DNA of 48,251 nucleotides, from the IMG/VR virus record IMGVR_UViG_3300022924_000006, positions 1 to 48,251 of that record. One strand, written 5' to 3'. The position numbers were made by a program, and so were the translations under genes. The stretch is from a virus. Under the pieces are notes generated by a model. The model searched no databases, was not told where the DNA came from, and saw only the letters and a program-made list of their open reading frames with translations. Positions 7,676 to 15,485 of the stretch are shown here, piece by piece (positions within the stretch are counted from its first letter, which is position 1; every line of letters begins with the position of its first letter).

Positions 7676-8320
7676 TTAGGAAAGTTGACTCATTACGTCC
7701 TTCACCTGTTCGGTGGAAGCCGGTTTAACTTTACCATCTGTGCCAATGGGTAGTGCTGCACCCGCTGGTCTATCGTTACCAAAATTCGCTTGCTTCATTC
7801 CTGCCGCAAGTTCTTTCAGTTCCGTAAGGCTGGCACCGTATCCATCATCAGATGTCGGGGTAAAGCGGGCAACGGTAGAGGCTGGGAGTGCTACACCCAA
7901 CTCTTGCTGCATCTTTTCAACATCTGACTGGTAACGTTGCGCAATAGTCTGCTGAGATTGCTGAGACCGGAAACCGTTGATTTCCCCTCGCATTTCAGCC
8001 ATCTGCTTCATCAGTTCCGCAACATATGCGGGCTGATTCGGGTCGGCTGTGGGCTGTGCGGGTTCATCTTTCGGCGGGTTTAGGGCATCTAAAGCATCCT
8101 GCTTTGCCTTCTTTGTAGCGTCTGTGGCGCGACGGTCTGCTTCGGAAACGGCCTTAATGATGATGCGGGACTGGTTATTGAGGAACGCCTCAATCCCCTC
8201 TTCCGTATCAATCATATCAGCGTACTCCGCCGCCAACTCGTCCTTAAAAGTCTTGGATGCTGACTTGCCCTTGAGAATGTTCTCAAGTATTGGCAGCACC
8301 TTATCCTTTGCAACTGGCAT
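7676..8320 (-). CDS. Scaffolding protein
   Basis: The product is 214 aa, highly charged and almost wholly helical, with a Pro-rich break (PPKDEPAQPTADPNQP) and a central coiled coil (ELMKQMAEMRGEINGFRSQQSQQT). It lies upstream of the decoration and capsid genes. That combination is typical of capsid scaffolding proteins. It is the first gene of the minus-strand head operon; a TATTTTTG promoter box lies 28 nt upstream of the ATG. Confidence 0.8.
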   Translation of the reverse strand: MPVAKDKVLPILENILKGKSASKTFKDELAAEYADMIDTEEGIEAFLNNQSRIIIKAVSEADRRATDATKKAKQDALDALNPPKDEPAQPTADPNQPAYVAELMKQMAEMRGEINGFRSQQSQQTIAQRYQSDVEKMQQELGVALPASTVARFTPTSDDGYGASLTELKELAAGMKQANFGNDRPAGAALPIGTDGKVKPASTEQVKDVMSQLS

Positions 8321-8348
8321 AAATTGGTAAGTTTGGTTTTGTATAGCC

Positions 8349-8356
8349 CAAAAATA
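8349..8356 (-). promoter_or_regulatory. -7 box of the head operon promoter
   Basis: TATTTTTG on the minus strand matches TAnnTTTG, 28 nt before the scaffold ATG. No good -33 TTTG is visible at 19-21 nt. It shares the intergenic region with the plus-strand box at 8392. Confidence 0.45.
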
Positions 8357-8391
8357 GGCACGAAACTAAATATCCGTGTTAACTATCGGTG

Positions 8392-8399
8392 TACCTTTG
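8392..8399 (+). promoter_or_regulatory. -7 box of the plus-strand small-gene operon
   Basis: TACCTTTG matches TAnnTTTG exactly and ends 7 nt before the ATG at 8407, predicting a leaderless or nearly leaderless mRNA. The -33 region is weak. Confidence 0.55.
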
Positions 8400-8406
8400 G
8401 GGCTAT

Positions 8407-8625
8407 ATGACTACACAGGAGGCATTGACCTATGTTTTCGGCAGGCCAAAGTGGTACATTGGTGTAAAGTCTGCCCATAGCAAGGATGGGCGCATTACAC
8501 CGCAGGCAGCCCACAAGATTAAACGCCGGTTCCGGTCGGGGAAGCTGCAATCCCCCCTGATTGAGGCTATTTTGATGGCAAATGGTTACACTAAAAACGA
8601 AATAACATGGACGAGAAGCGAGTAA
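8407..8625 (+). CDS. Small basic protein, first gene of plus-strand cluster
   Basis: The product is 72 aa, starting MTTQEALTYVFGRPKWYIGVK. It has a helix-turn-helix-like pattern in residues 30-65 (AAHKIKRRFRSGKLQSPLIEAILMANGY) and a net positive charge, so DNA binding is possible. I preferred the ATG at 8407 to the GTG at 8389 because the GTG overlaps the promoter box. The next gene overlaps its end by 19 nt. Confidence 0.6.
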   Translation: MTTQEALTYVFGRPKWYIGVKSAHSKDGRITPQAAHKIKRRFRSGKLQSPLIEAILMANGYTKNEITWTRSE

Positions 8626-8894
8626 ATAAGATGGATATTATGCCGGACTGGGATTACTGCATGCCTGAAGAGCCAACCAACTATTCTGACTTCTTTGCAG
8701 CAGAGTCGTTCGACAGTATACAGAAATCAATATACGACTTAAACCACATATCACTATTGATTAGTTCATACTCCAACAATTTGGATATTTTTATAGCAGA
8801 GCGACAAATGTTGGTTGAACACTATGATTCTATACTTTCAGGATGTGGAACCATTTTCTTGGTGGTGTTGGCCATAATATCAACTATCGTCTGA
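8607..8894 (+). CDS. Small protein with C-terminal membrane anchor
   Basis: The product is 95 aa: an acidic N-terminal half, a helical middle with conserved-looking LLISSYSNNLDIFIAERQML, and a C-terminal hydrophobic segment (CGTIFLVVLAIISTIV) that would anchor it in the inner membrane with the bulk in the cytoplasm. Function unknown. It overlaps both neighbours (19 nt upstream, 1 nt TGATG downstream). Confidence 0.65.
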   Translation: MDEKRVNKMDIMPDWDYCMPEEPTNYSDFFAAESFDSIQKSIYDLNHISLLISSYSNNLDIFIAERQMLVEHYDSILSGCGTIFLVVLAIISTIV

Positions 8895-9178
8895 TGCTCA
8901 TGACTAAACACACCTCCCCACTATCACCCCGCGTACTGGTAGAGTTCGGCAACCGTAATGGGGTGCCTTATGTGTGCGACGAATCAATCTACGGCAGGCG
9001 ACTATCTATTCAGGTCAAGTCGGGTATCATGCCTATTACGGTATCTAACATTGGATACCCAACGCTGCCACCCGTGTTCTACCTATGGACTCAGCGCGTC
9101 CGGCATTACCGGTTGCGCAAGGCTGTGGCTACTGTGCATGATGTGGATGGCATATTAAAAGCTATTGGCAATGCTTAA
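8894..9178 (+). CDS. Small protein, unknown function
   Basis: The product is 94 aa starting at the ATG that shares a base with the upstream stop; a second ATG lies at 8900. It is beta-rich and basic, with many Tyr, Arg and Val (RVLVEFGNRNGVPYVCDES; HYRLRKAVATVHDVDGIL). No family recognised. Overlap with both neighbours supports translational coupling. Confidence 0.6.
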   Translation: MLMTKHTSPLSPRVLVEFGNRNGVPYVCDESIYGRRLSIQVKSGIMPITVSNIGYPTLPPVFYLWTQRVRHYRLRKAVATVHDVDGILKAIGNA

Positions 9179-9392
9179 CCCACACACGCCACTACTCAAC
9201 CCGTTCGCCCGCGACCATATCCAAGGCATATCGGTTACGGTATCACGCCTGTTCGCGGGATGGGTAGCATACGGCAGGGTGGACTTTAGCCGTGGCAATA
9301 CGTTCGGCTCACAATCTTTCACCGGCAACACTTTTGATGAAGTGGCTGCCGATATTGCTCGGTTTATTAAAACGATGGAGAATGAATCATAG
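9171..9392 (+). CDS. Small protein, unknown function
   Basis: The product is 73 aa, with a beta-rich ISVTVSRLFAGWVAYGRVDF segment and a C-terminal helix. It overlaps the gene before it by 8 nt and the gene after by 11 nt. No motif recognised. Confidence 0.55.
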   Translation: MLNPHTPLLNPFARDHIQGISVTVSRLFAGWVAYGRVDFSRGNTFGSQSFTGNTFDEVAADIARFIKTMENES

Positions 9393-9546
9393 CACAACGC
9401 CTGCATGCGCATTAACTGACAAGGTAGTGTCGGTATTAATAGTACCGATACCGTCAAGGTACATGGTGAAGAAATACGGTCGGGCTGAAGCTGGCAAGAG
9501 GTGTTTCGATCGCGCAATCAAATCAGGCAACTACACCCGTCTATGA
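9382..9546 (+). CDS. Small protein, tandem paralogue 1
   Basis: The product is 54 aa. Its C-terminal half (SRYMVKKYGRAEAGKRCFDRAIKSG) matches that of the next gene (SPYLVKKYGREKAEVLHLAHCIKRG). The start is the ATG overlapping the upstream stop; the frame is open further 5' but antisense-like there. Function unknown. Confidence 0.6.
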   Translation: MNHSTTPACALTDKVVSVLIVPIPSRYMVKKYGRAEAGKRCFDRAIKSGNYTRL

Positions 9547-9704
9547 AACGCCCACCCGACTACACCCCTACAAAACGTGTTTCGCCCTATCTTGTCAAGA
9601 AATATGGCAGGGAAAAGGCTGAAGTGTTGCACCTTGCCCATTGCATCAAACGCGGCTTCATGCGGCTGAATTACGAGATATGCCCACTAACTACGAAACC
9701 CTGA
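9543..9704 (+). CDS. Small protein, tandem paralogue 2
   Basis: The product is 53 aa, beginning at an ATGA overlap with the preceding gene. It shares the SxYxVKKYGRxxA core with that gene, indicating tandem duplication. The helical, basic core could contact nucleic acid (inference). It overlaps the next gene by 25 nt. Confidence 0.6.
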   Translation: MKRPPDYTPTKRVSPYLVKKYGREKAEVLHLAHCIKRGFMRLNYEICPLTTKP

Positions 9705-10054
9705 AGGAAACATTTAAGAACCTCTGCGCCGAACGCAACAGGCGAATCAACGCGGGGGAATCCTGTGCTGAACTAATGACGGAGATTGATATTGTCGCAG
9801 GGAAGCTAAAGGCAATACAGGCAGGGCTGGTGGGCCAATTCGGGCGATACATCGGCCTGCTCGCAGTGCTGCTCCTCACATCCTGCCAGCCAAAACACTG
9901 CTACCAATGCTTTGTCGACAACGTGCAACAGGAAGTCTGCGGCGAAACGGACAAGACTATTGAGCAATGGGAGGCGGCACACTCAAGGGAGCGCACCGAT
10001 ACGGTCGGCAATGTGCTTGTCGTTACTGTGCCTGTTGTTGAGTGTTATCGGTAG
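9680..10054 (+). CDS. Small membrane or lipoprotein, last gene of the plus cluster
   Basis: The product is 124 aa from the ATG at 9680: a soluble helical N-terminus, a hydrophobic segment at residues 58-68 (GLLAVLLLTSC) and a Cys-rich C-terminal part (CQPKHCYQCFVD). LLTSC is a good lipobox. If translation started at the in-frame GTG at 9830, the product would be a 74-aa lipoprotein with an 18-residue signal peptide. Small lipoproteins of this type include outer spanins. The last 32 nt overlap the 3' end of the portal gene on the other strand. Confidence 0.6.
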   Translation: MPTNYETLKETFKNLCAERNRRINAGESCAELMTEIDIVAGKLKAIQAGLVGQFGRYIGLLAVLLLTSCQPKHCYQCFVDNVQQEVCGETDKTIEQWEAAHSRERTDTVGNVLVVTVPVVECYR

Positions 10055-11399
10055 GCTGCGCAAGGATATCCGCAACAGTTTGCGCAGGGTCATCAGACAA
10101 ACCAACGTACTGCACTGAATCCTTCTGTGTCATAACGGGCTTGTTGCCGTTTGCGCTCATGGCAACCTTTATCAGTTCGGCCTCATCATTGATGCGGTAA
10201 AGGCTAAACGACGGTTCAATCTCTAGTTCTTGCCCCGCATTGAGCGATGGGTTAGCCGCGATAGCTGCCGCCTTAAGGAAGTTCAGCCTGCGCTGCACAC
10301 CTTCGCCATACCATCCTTCTTGCGCCCTGATTGCTTTAAGGTGTGGGTCTATCAACATCCGGTCGAATGCAACGCCTGAAATATCGCCAAGCCCTGACAT
10401 GGCCTCAAACGAAAGGTCTGGAGTCTGTGTAAGCCCAAAGATGTTTTCTTGGAGTGCATCCTTTTCCGCAATAAGGCCGGATGGCTCCACATCCCAGGTA
10501 ACGTACTTAACATCCCCTTCCGGCTCAACCTCAACAGCTCTGTTAGACTGCCCCTTTTCACCCAATGAATTTACCAGCCCTTTAAGTACCAGCATTGGGC
10601 TGCTGTGGTATTGGTTGGTATCCCCCCATTGGCTCATGAGAAGCTCGAGCCGGTCGATCATGGTCTGCACATCCGCCCACTCTGATTTAGGCTTGCTGAA
10701 GTAAATGACGGGTATTTTGCCGTATGGCAAGTCAACCTCATCAATCAATTGCCACCCGCGTCCATCCTGAACGTATCTGCGCAACACTTTATCGGTGTAC
10801 ATATCCAGATACCGCTTACGCGCTGTTGTGTCCTCGTACTGGATGCTGAAGGCTATCAGGTCGCCGTGGTTGTCGAAGGTCGGTATAAGGTCATATCCTT
10901 TGGATGGAAAGTAGTATTTGCACCGCATCACTACGGTCTTAGTAACGGGGCTTACCTCGCTGTACCAAATCTCTGCTGCCTCGAGCTGGCTCATTACCGC
11001 CTCGGCAAGCGGGCCTGCTTTAAACCGCATCTTATTTAGCTTGCACCAATCTTTCACCTTCTGCAATAGTTGCTCTTGCGGAGCGTTGACAGGCTTGCCA
11101 TCTATGCTCATGCCGCCACCCGTCAGAAACGTAACAGCCCGTGTCACGATTATCTTTTGCAGGGCCAAGGATATCCGTGTAGCGTACTCTATCCGTGCAG
11201 GCGATATGGTTTGCCCTTGGTCATCCTTTTGCTCTGCCACAAGCCGGTCAGGGCGATAAACAGGGCTGTTAATCTTGTGCAACTCGGGCTCGTACTGCTT
11301 GAAAGCGTCGAGTTCAAACTTTGGCCGCCATTCTTTAAGAATAGCGGGTATCAGCGTAGCGGGATTGGAGAAGTTTGTGGCAAATAAATTAACATCCAT
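10023..11399 (-). CDS. Portal protein (SPP1 gp6-like)
   Basis: The product is 458 aa, a normal portal length, directly downstream of the large terminase. Features typical of the SPP1-type family are visible: an N-terminal helical region, a TFLTGGG wing segment, a long stem region with IPVIYFSKPKSEWADVQTMIDRLELLMSQWGDTNQ, and a FEAMSGLGDISGVAFDRML crown-proximal segment. The C-terminal end is Gln-rich. It forms the dodecameric ring at one capsid vertex through which DNA is packaged. Confidence 0.9.
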   Translation of the reverse strand: MDVNLFATNFSNPATLIPAILKEWRPKFELDAFKQYEPELHKINSPVYRPDRLVAEQKDDQGQTISPARIEYATRISLALQKIIVTRAVTFLTGGGMSIDGKPVNAPQEQLLQKVKDWCKLNKMRFKAGPLAEAVMSQLEAAEIWYSEVSPVTKTVVMRCKYYFPSKGYDLIPTFDNHGDLIAFSIQYEDTTARKRYLDMYTDKVLRRYVQDGRGWQLIDEVDLPYGKIPVIYFSKPKSEWADVQTMIDRLELLMSQWGDTNQYHSSPMLVLKGLVNSLGEKGQSNRAVEVEPEGDVKYVTWDVEPSGLIAEKDALQENIFGLTQTPDLSFEAMSGLGDISGVAFDRMLIDPHLKAIRAQEGWYGEGVQRRLNFLKAAAIAANPSLNAGQELEIEPSFSLYRINDEAELIKVAMSANGNKPVMTQKDSVQYVGLSDDPAQTVADILAQPTDNTQQQAQ

Positions 11400-11416
11400 A
11401 TTGTAAAGATAAAGGG

Positions 11417-12682
11417 TTAGCCAAACATTGAACGCACGGCTGCGGTATTCCTTTTCGGCTTAGTAAGGTCTGGCATAAGTTCGGCAGCGGCCCACACCAA
11501 TGCGTCTATGCGGTTGGGGGATTTCTGGCCTTTCTTAGCCTCCCATGTGGTCATTTCGTACTCTAGTTCCACCAGTCGCCCGACAATCGAAGCCTGCCCG
11601 GTCTCCCACAACGATGCAACGGGTTCGGCACGGGTGAACTTATCGCGCGTGGCATGTACGCCCCTGTAAGGGATGTTGCGGTCGACGGTTCGCAAAGTCG
11701 CTTCTATGAGGTCGCCACCGTTGTTGACTTCCCCTATGATGCGATCAGCCTTCCACTTATTAAACGCAGCCACCGCAGCGGTTGACCATTGAGCTGGGGT
11801 GTAGCGACCTGTCAGGTCTTCCAATACATACAGCCGGTTGTCTACCCCCAGCCCAGCCACGACAATACCTGTTTCATCGCTGGTATCCTTACTGGTAACG
11901 GCAGGGTCAATAGCAACGACAACGCGGCGCAATGGTGGAGCTGTGATGCTGCGCGTGGCAACAATAAGCGCGTCCTTCCACAACGCCTGCTCTTCATCGT
12001 TATCCACCCAATCCCCCATGCCGAGGTGATTATACTTTCGCAGGTTGGTCAACTTCAACTGCTCCATCTCCTCAATGAAGGACGGGTCCAGGTTGTCTAG
12101 GTTGTCTAGGTAAGTAGTATGGATGTAGGTAACGTTCCCGACTACACCGTTAAACCGGTTGGGTATATTGAACGGCTCAAAGAATCGTTTGTAAATCCAA
12201 TGCTTCTTTTTAGCAGGGTTCAGCATGATAATAACCCTGTTCTGCACGCCCTTTTGCCGGACGGACAGGTTCACCTTATCAAAAACCTCTTCCTGTACAA
12301 GCTCTTCCGCTTCATCCACCAGCCAACATGATATGCCGGTAAGCGACTTCAACTGTGCGGTATTGCTGCCCGAACTGGATTGAATGCCCTTGAATATAAT
12401 ATCGCTGCCAGAATCAAGGTTTGCTATCTCGGTCTTGTTCACCGCGAACTTACCCTCTGCATCCATCAGCTCAATCTTCTCTTTGAACTCCGGAATGATT
12501 GACAAGTGGGCCGAACTCATTGTCTGGCGCGTGTACAATATCCGCTGTCCTTCCTCAAATGACAAAAGGCAGGTGAATGTACCTGCCCCAAATGACTTGC
12601 CCGAACCTCTGCCGCCTATGATAATGTAAAACCTTGTTTCACCGGCGAACAGTGCTTTGTACTTAGGATTGAGTACTACCAT
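11417..12682 (-). CDS. terL: Terminase large subunit
   Basis: The product is 421 aa. The N-terminal ATPase domain has a Walker A GGRGSGKS at residues 23-30 and a Walker B SCWLVDEAEEL near residue 120. The C-terminal RNase H-like nuclease has VVAIDPAVTSKDTSDETGIVVAG, then DRIIGEVNNGGDLIE and SPNRIDALVWAAAEL, supplying the acidic residues that bind metal. It cuts and pumps DNA together with the small subunit and portal. The 5' end overlaps the small subunit gene by 20 nt. A 9-bp tandem duplication (TTGTCTAGG twice on the plus strand, near 12100) encodes LDN-LDN. Confidence 0.95.
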   Translation of the reverse strand: MVVLNPKYKALFAGETRFYIIIGGRGSGKSFGAGTFTCLLSFEEGQRILYTRQTMSSAHLSIIPEFKEKIELMDAEGKFAVNKTEIANLDSGSDIIFKGIQSSSGSNTAQLKSLTGISCWLVDEAEELVQEEVFDKVNLSVRQKGVQNRVIIMLNPAKKKHWIYKRFFEPFNIPNRFNGVVGNVTYIHTTYLDNLDNLDPSFIEEMEQLKLTNLRKYNHLGMGDWVDNDEEQALWKDALIVATRSITAPPLRRVVVAIDPAVTSKDTSDETGIVVAGLGVDNRLYVLEDLTGRYTPAQWSTAAVAAFNKWKADRIIGEVNNGGDLIEATLRTVDRNIPYRGVHATRDKFTRAEPVASLWETGQASIVGRLVELEYEMTTWEAKKGQKSPNRIDALVWAAAELMPDLTKPKRNTAAVRSMFG

Positions 12683-13097
12683 CAGCGAACTTCACCGCGT
12701 CTTTAATGCTAAAGTTTTTCAGAGTATGGTTACTATCAACCTCCGTCTTGTCCTTCCAGCCCATGTTTTTTAGGGCGAAGATTGCGCCGGTGACACTGTT
12801 GCCTTCTGTATCCATAAGCCTGCCTTCATAAGAGCTTTCAACAAAAGACCTTGCTCTTTTTATAATGTAGGAAAAGTCGCCACCTCTTGCCTCCTGGTCG
12901 TCCAAGGAACACCGATGTGCAAATCCAAGGAATAGAGCAAGCCCGGTAACCTGAAAGGGCTTGCCTTCTTCAAGGCAGTATTCAAAGTAATTAGTAACGG
13001 CTTCTGCGAGTTCTTCTGCCGTACCGTATTCAGCAGGTCGCCCGAATGTCTGCCCCGGCCCGTAGACTGGTTCTTTCTTTTCGTTCTTCTTTGCCAT
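12663..13097 (-). CDS. terS: Terminase small subunit (P22 gp3-type packaging protein)
   Basis: The product is 144 aa. It has the pattern of the gp3-type small terminases: FQVTGLALFLGFAHRCSLDDQE (DNA-binding helix-turn-helix), FSYIIKRARSFVESSYEGRLM, and GAIFALKNMGWKDK near residue 115. It recognises the phage packaging site and stimulates the large subunit. It overlaps that gene by 20 nt. Confidence 0.9.
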   Translation of the reverse strand: MAKKNEKKEPVYGPGQTFGRPAEYGTAEELAEAVTNYFEYCLEEGKPFQVTGLALFLGFAHRCSLDDQEARGGDFSYIIKRARSFVESSYEGRLMDTEGNSVTGAIFALKNMGWKDKTEVDSNHTLKNFSIKDAVKFADGSTQS

Positions 13098-13108
13098 CTA
13101 TTTAGTTT

Positions 13109-13390
13109 TTAACTAACCACATCATCATACCCACAAACCCTCGCGACCTTCTGGATTGCAGTCTTTCCTTGCCCATCGCAAACTTCGCAGGTTACCATCT
13201 CATCACCCAACCCGTCTTTAACGCCACTGTATTGCCCTTGACCGCCACACTTAGGGCATGGATAAGCAAAGGCTGCATCACGTTCAGACGTTTCCGCAGC
13301 AAGTGCATCAGCCAAAGTGGTTGTGCCGTCGTACTTCACGACTGCCTCTTTCAGGTGGTGGACGCGTAATCCGCTAAGTGGTGTGGCCAT
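13109..13390 (-). CDS. Small zinc-finger protein (DnaJ-like CxxCxGxG motifs)
   Basis: The product is 93 aa. Two Cys pairs, CPKCGGQGQ and CEVCDGQGK, form a DnaJ-like zinc ribbon, and the N-terminus is a short helix-rich region. Its function is unknown. It heads the packaging operon: a TATCTTTG promoter box ends 5 nt before its ATG, so the mRNA is probably leaderless. Confidence 0.75.
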   Translation of the reverse strand: MATPLSGLRVHHLKEAVVKYDGTTTLADALAAETSERDAAFAYPCPKCGGQGQYSGVKDGLGDEMVTCEVCDGQGKTAIQKVARVCGYDDVVS

Positions 13391-13395
13391 CCCCC

Positions 13396-13425
13396 CAAAG
13401 ATACATCATCTTTCGGTTACGGCAA
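13396..13425 (-). promoter_or_regulatory. Promoter of the packaging operon
   Basis: On the minus strand TTG, 19 nt, then TATCTTTG matches the Bacteroidota promoter pattern. The -7 box (13396-13403) is 5 nt from the ATG at 13390. Confidence 0.65.
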
Positions 13426-13432
13426 GGGGTGG

Positions 13433-14200
13433 TTAGAACAGGGTGGGCGCAGTGGGTGGATAGTTGGTAACGAGTATCTCGGTGCGGCGGTTCTTCATGT
13501 TGACCCGTTCGCCAATAGTGATGACGTTCAGCTTACGTTCAGCAGCCTGCTGCAATATAAACGGATGGTCAAACTCCGACATTGCGAAGTTGAACCCCGT
13601 TGACTGTAGTAGGTCGAATAGGTCACGGCTGTCCTGCTCTGTGAAACCTGCGGAGTAGTTGTTAGTGCTATCGAGGTATGGCGCATCACAATAGATTAGA
13701 GGGAGTGCCCCCGCTTTAGAACTTAGCCCAACTTTAGCAATCATACTCCTGAAATCAGAGTTTGTAAACCTATTTTCACCTTTAACTAATTCTGAGTATG
13801 CGTTTTCTATGCCTCTTATTATGCCTTCTTTGTTGTTATCTACTGTGAAAGACATTGTGTCAGGCTTCCCCATGTAACCACAGTTTGACAACAACAGGAA
13901 CCATGCTGCACGTTCGACATTGTCCCGTGGAGCATCAGTCTTTGCCCTATACCATAGCCTCTCACAATACGGCATCATCTCAACATACTCCGACAGCTCT
14001 TCCTTTTGCTTCATCAATACATCAAAGCAGTTTATCACTTCCCCATCAAGGTCATTCAGGAAGTTGTATTTGGCGCGGGGCTTATTGAAGAACATGCCAC
14101 CTGCGCCAAAGAATGGCTCTATCCAGACATTGTGCTTCGGGAAGTGCGGCACAATCTTGTGCGCTATGGCCTGTTTGTTGCCTAATCTTCGTAAAATCAT
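13433..14200 (-). CDS. DNA adenine methyltransferase (Dam/D12 class) with altered DPPY motif
   Basis: The product is 255 aa, the standard length of D12-class N6-adenine methylases. The SAM-binding motif EPFFGAGG is at residues 28-35 and the N-terminal LRRLGNKQAI segment matches the family opening (YxGGKxxL in Dam). The catalytic motif, normally DPPY, reads DAPY at 172-175 (GAT GCG CCA TAC). One base (CCG to GCG) separates it from DPPY. Asp, the second Pro and Tyr are kept, so activity is possible. It could protect phage DNA from restriction or mark it. No cognate restriction gene is visible. Confidence 0.88.
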   Translation of the reverse strand: MILRRLGNKQAIAHKIVPHFPKHNVWIEPFFGAGGMFFNKPRAKYNFLNDLDGEVINCFDVLMKQKEELSEYVEMMPYCERLWYRAKTDAPRDNVERAAWFLLLSNCGYMGKPDTMSFTVDNNKEGIIRGIENAYSELVKGENRFTNSDFRSMIAKVGLSSKAGALPLIYCDAPYLDSTNNYSAGFTEQDSRDLFDLLQSTGFNFAMSEFDHPFILQQAAERKLNVITIGERVNMKNRRTEILVTNYPPTAPTLF

Positions 14201-14294
14201 TTTAAACCTGTTTTTAGCCCCTCAAATCGGTCGGGGTAGGGTGATGTATTGGTGGGGTGGTTACTGGTCTGTGTTTGGCATCGCATAGGTCATA
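14201..14294. other. Short intergenic region, nothing recognised
   Basis: This 94-nt gap between the methylase and the zinc-ribbon gene has no hairpin with a T-run and no TAnnTTTG box on the minus strand. The methylase is probably transcribed by read-through. Confidence 0.5.
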
Positions 14295-14801
14295 TCAAAC
14301 GATGTGAGTCCTGCCGCAATTGGGGCAGGCGATTTCAGAGCATGAAGCGGGGTAAAGAGCCACCCAGTTGTATTCGCAGATGTCGCACCGGAACGGATGT
14401 GTTTTCCATTCGTCTGTTCCGGTAGTATCGAATGGTTGCGAATGCACATTGAATGCTTCCATGAACTTCTGCATCCATTCCGGCTCTTGCGGCGAAGGTG
14501 GTATCATTTCAGCCTTTGTGATTACGCCTGCCGCCTGCATTTCATGAAGGACGTAGTGTTCCGGCAATGTACCAGTATGCTGAATGCCCCATTCGTTGCC
14601 GCCCATGTCGATGTCTTGTGTGATGGTTATCCCATAGCATTCGGTTAGCGGGATTGTGCGCTCTTCGATGTGGTATTCGTTGAAGTAATCATCTGGCATC
14701 ATGATTGCATTGTCCCCTTCGATGCGTTCCACGGTCATGTAAGCTGCGCACATGGGAACGGACACTATGCAACCGGGCTTTAGGTTCTTTGCTTGTTCCA
14801 T
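14295..14801 (-). CDS. Protein with C-terminal zinc ribbon, unknown function
   Basis: The product is 168 aa from MEQAKNLKPG; I chose this ATG because the longer frame overlaps the nuclease gene. Residues 1-60 look like a small beta domain, with a TVERIEGDNAIMMPDDY strand pair. The C-terminus has CDICEYNW...CPNCGRTH, a four-Cys zinc ribbon. Located between the VRR-NUC nuclease and the methylase, so a DNA-related role is plausible but unproven. Confidence 0.65.
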   Translation of the reverse strand: MEQAKNLKPGCIVSVPMCAAYMTVERIEGDNAIMMPDDYFNEYHIEERTIPLTECYGITITQDIDMGGNEWGIQHTGTLPEHYVLHEMQAAGVITKAEMIPPSPQEPEWMQKFMEAFNVHSQPFDTTGTDEWKTHPFRCDICEYNWVALYPASCSEIACPNCGRTHIV

Positions 14802-14805
14802 TTCT

Positions 14806-15228
14806 TTACTTTTTATCCCCATCCTTCGCGTCGGGGGTGGTGAGGGATGAAAGATGCAGGTCGAACACATCGCAGACCTGATGTGGGGTGTAGCAAACGT
14901 ATGTTGTTATCCCTCGGGATTGCCATAAGGCGTGCAGTGCCGCTTGTACGGGTGACAACTTGCCTTGTGGCAGCTTCAATTCAATCCAGAAATAAGGGGC
15001 GGCATGCCCCAGATCCATTACCCCGGGCAGCACACCCATAGATTTTGCCACCGATATGCGGCGGACGTGTGATGCCTGCGATTCTCCGGGCAATCTTTCC
15101 AATTCATTCTTCACATGAAACAGTAAATGCCGGTATGCGGGATAGTTCGCATTGTGGTAGGCATAGGTGGCGGCTGTGAACTGCTGCTCGGTTTTGTACT
15201 CGGTTGTGAGGTATTTTTCGCGTGTCAT
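14806..15228 (-). CDS. VRR-NUC domain nuclease
   Basis: The product is 140 aa. The stretch GVLPGVMDLGHAAPYFWIELKLPQGKLSPVQ contains the G-x-x-D, E-x-K and Q elements of the VRR-NUC branch of PD-(D/E)xK nucleases (Asp near residue 92, ELK near 103-105). The family acts on branched DNA. It is the gene after the primase-helicase and could process recombination or replication intermediates. Its upstream gap holds the repeat cluster at 15245-15485. Confidence 0.85.
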   Translation of the reverse strand: MTREKYLTTEYKTEQQFTAATYAYHNANYPAYRHLLFHVKNELERLPGESQASHVRRISVAKSMGVLPGVMDLGHAAPYFWIELKLPQGKLSPVQAALHALWQSRGITTYVCYTPHQVCDVFDLHLSSLTTPDAKDGDKK

Positions 15229-15244
15229 TTGGGGTTGATTTTTT

Positions 15245-15485
15245 GGTTACAGAGAAAGCTCTGTAACCTTTTTGGCGCAATGTGCTGTATTAGTGTGATT
15301 TAATCAGGTTACAGAGAATTGAAAAAAAACACGAAAACCCTACAGGAAATAATGTGTGCGTTTTTGTGTACAGTGTGCCTATCATTTACTATAACCCTTA
15401 CGTAATTTACAATATTCTCTGTAACCCTGTAACCGTATAAAAGACAGCATTTTGTTCTGTAACTTTCTCTGTAACCTCTGTAACC
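15245..15485. repeat. Cluster of CTCTGTAACC iterons, candidate replication origin
   Basis: Six perfect copies of the 10-mer CTCTGTAACC lie here: 15245-15254 (reverse), 15259-15268, 15307-15316 (reverse), 15417-15426, 15467-15476 and 15476-15485. Two variants (CCTGTAACC at 15426-15434, TTCTGTAACT at 15455-15464) join them. The first two form a perfect hairpin with a 4-nt loop. Between copies lies an A-rich stretch (15320-15328). The cluster fills the only sizeable gap in the replication block and abuts the stop of the primase gene. Iterons plus an AT-rich stretch suggest an origin; a multi-site operator is the alternative. Confidence 0.7.

Noticed and set aside
12099-12117. Tandem 9-bp repeat in the large terminase gene
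   Set aside because: It encodes LDN-LDN in frame and is a small duplication in a variable loop, with no sign of a special role.
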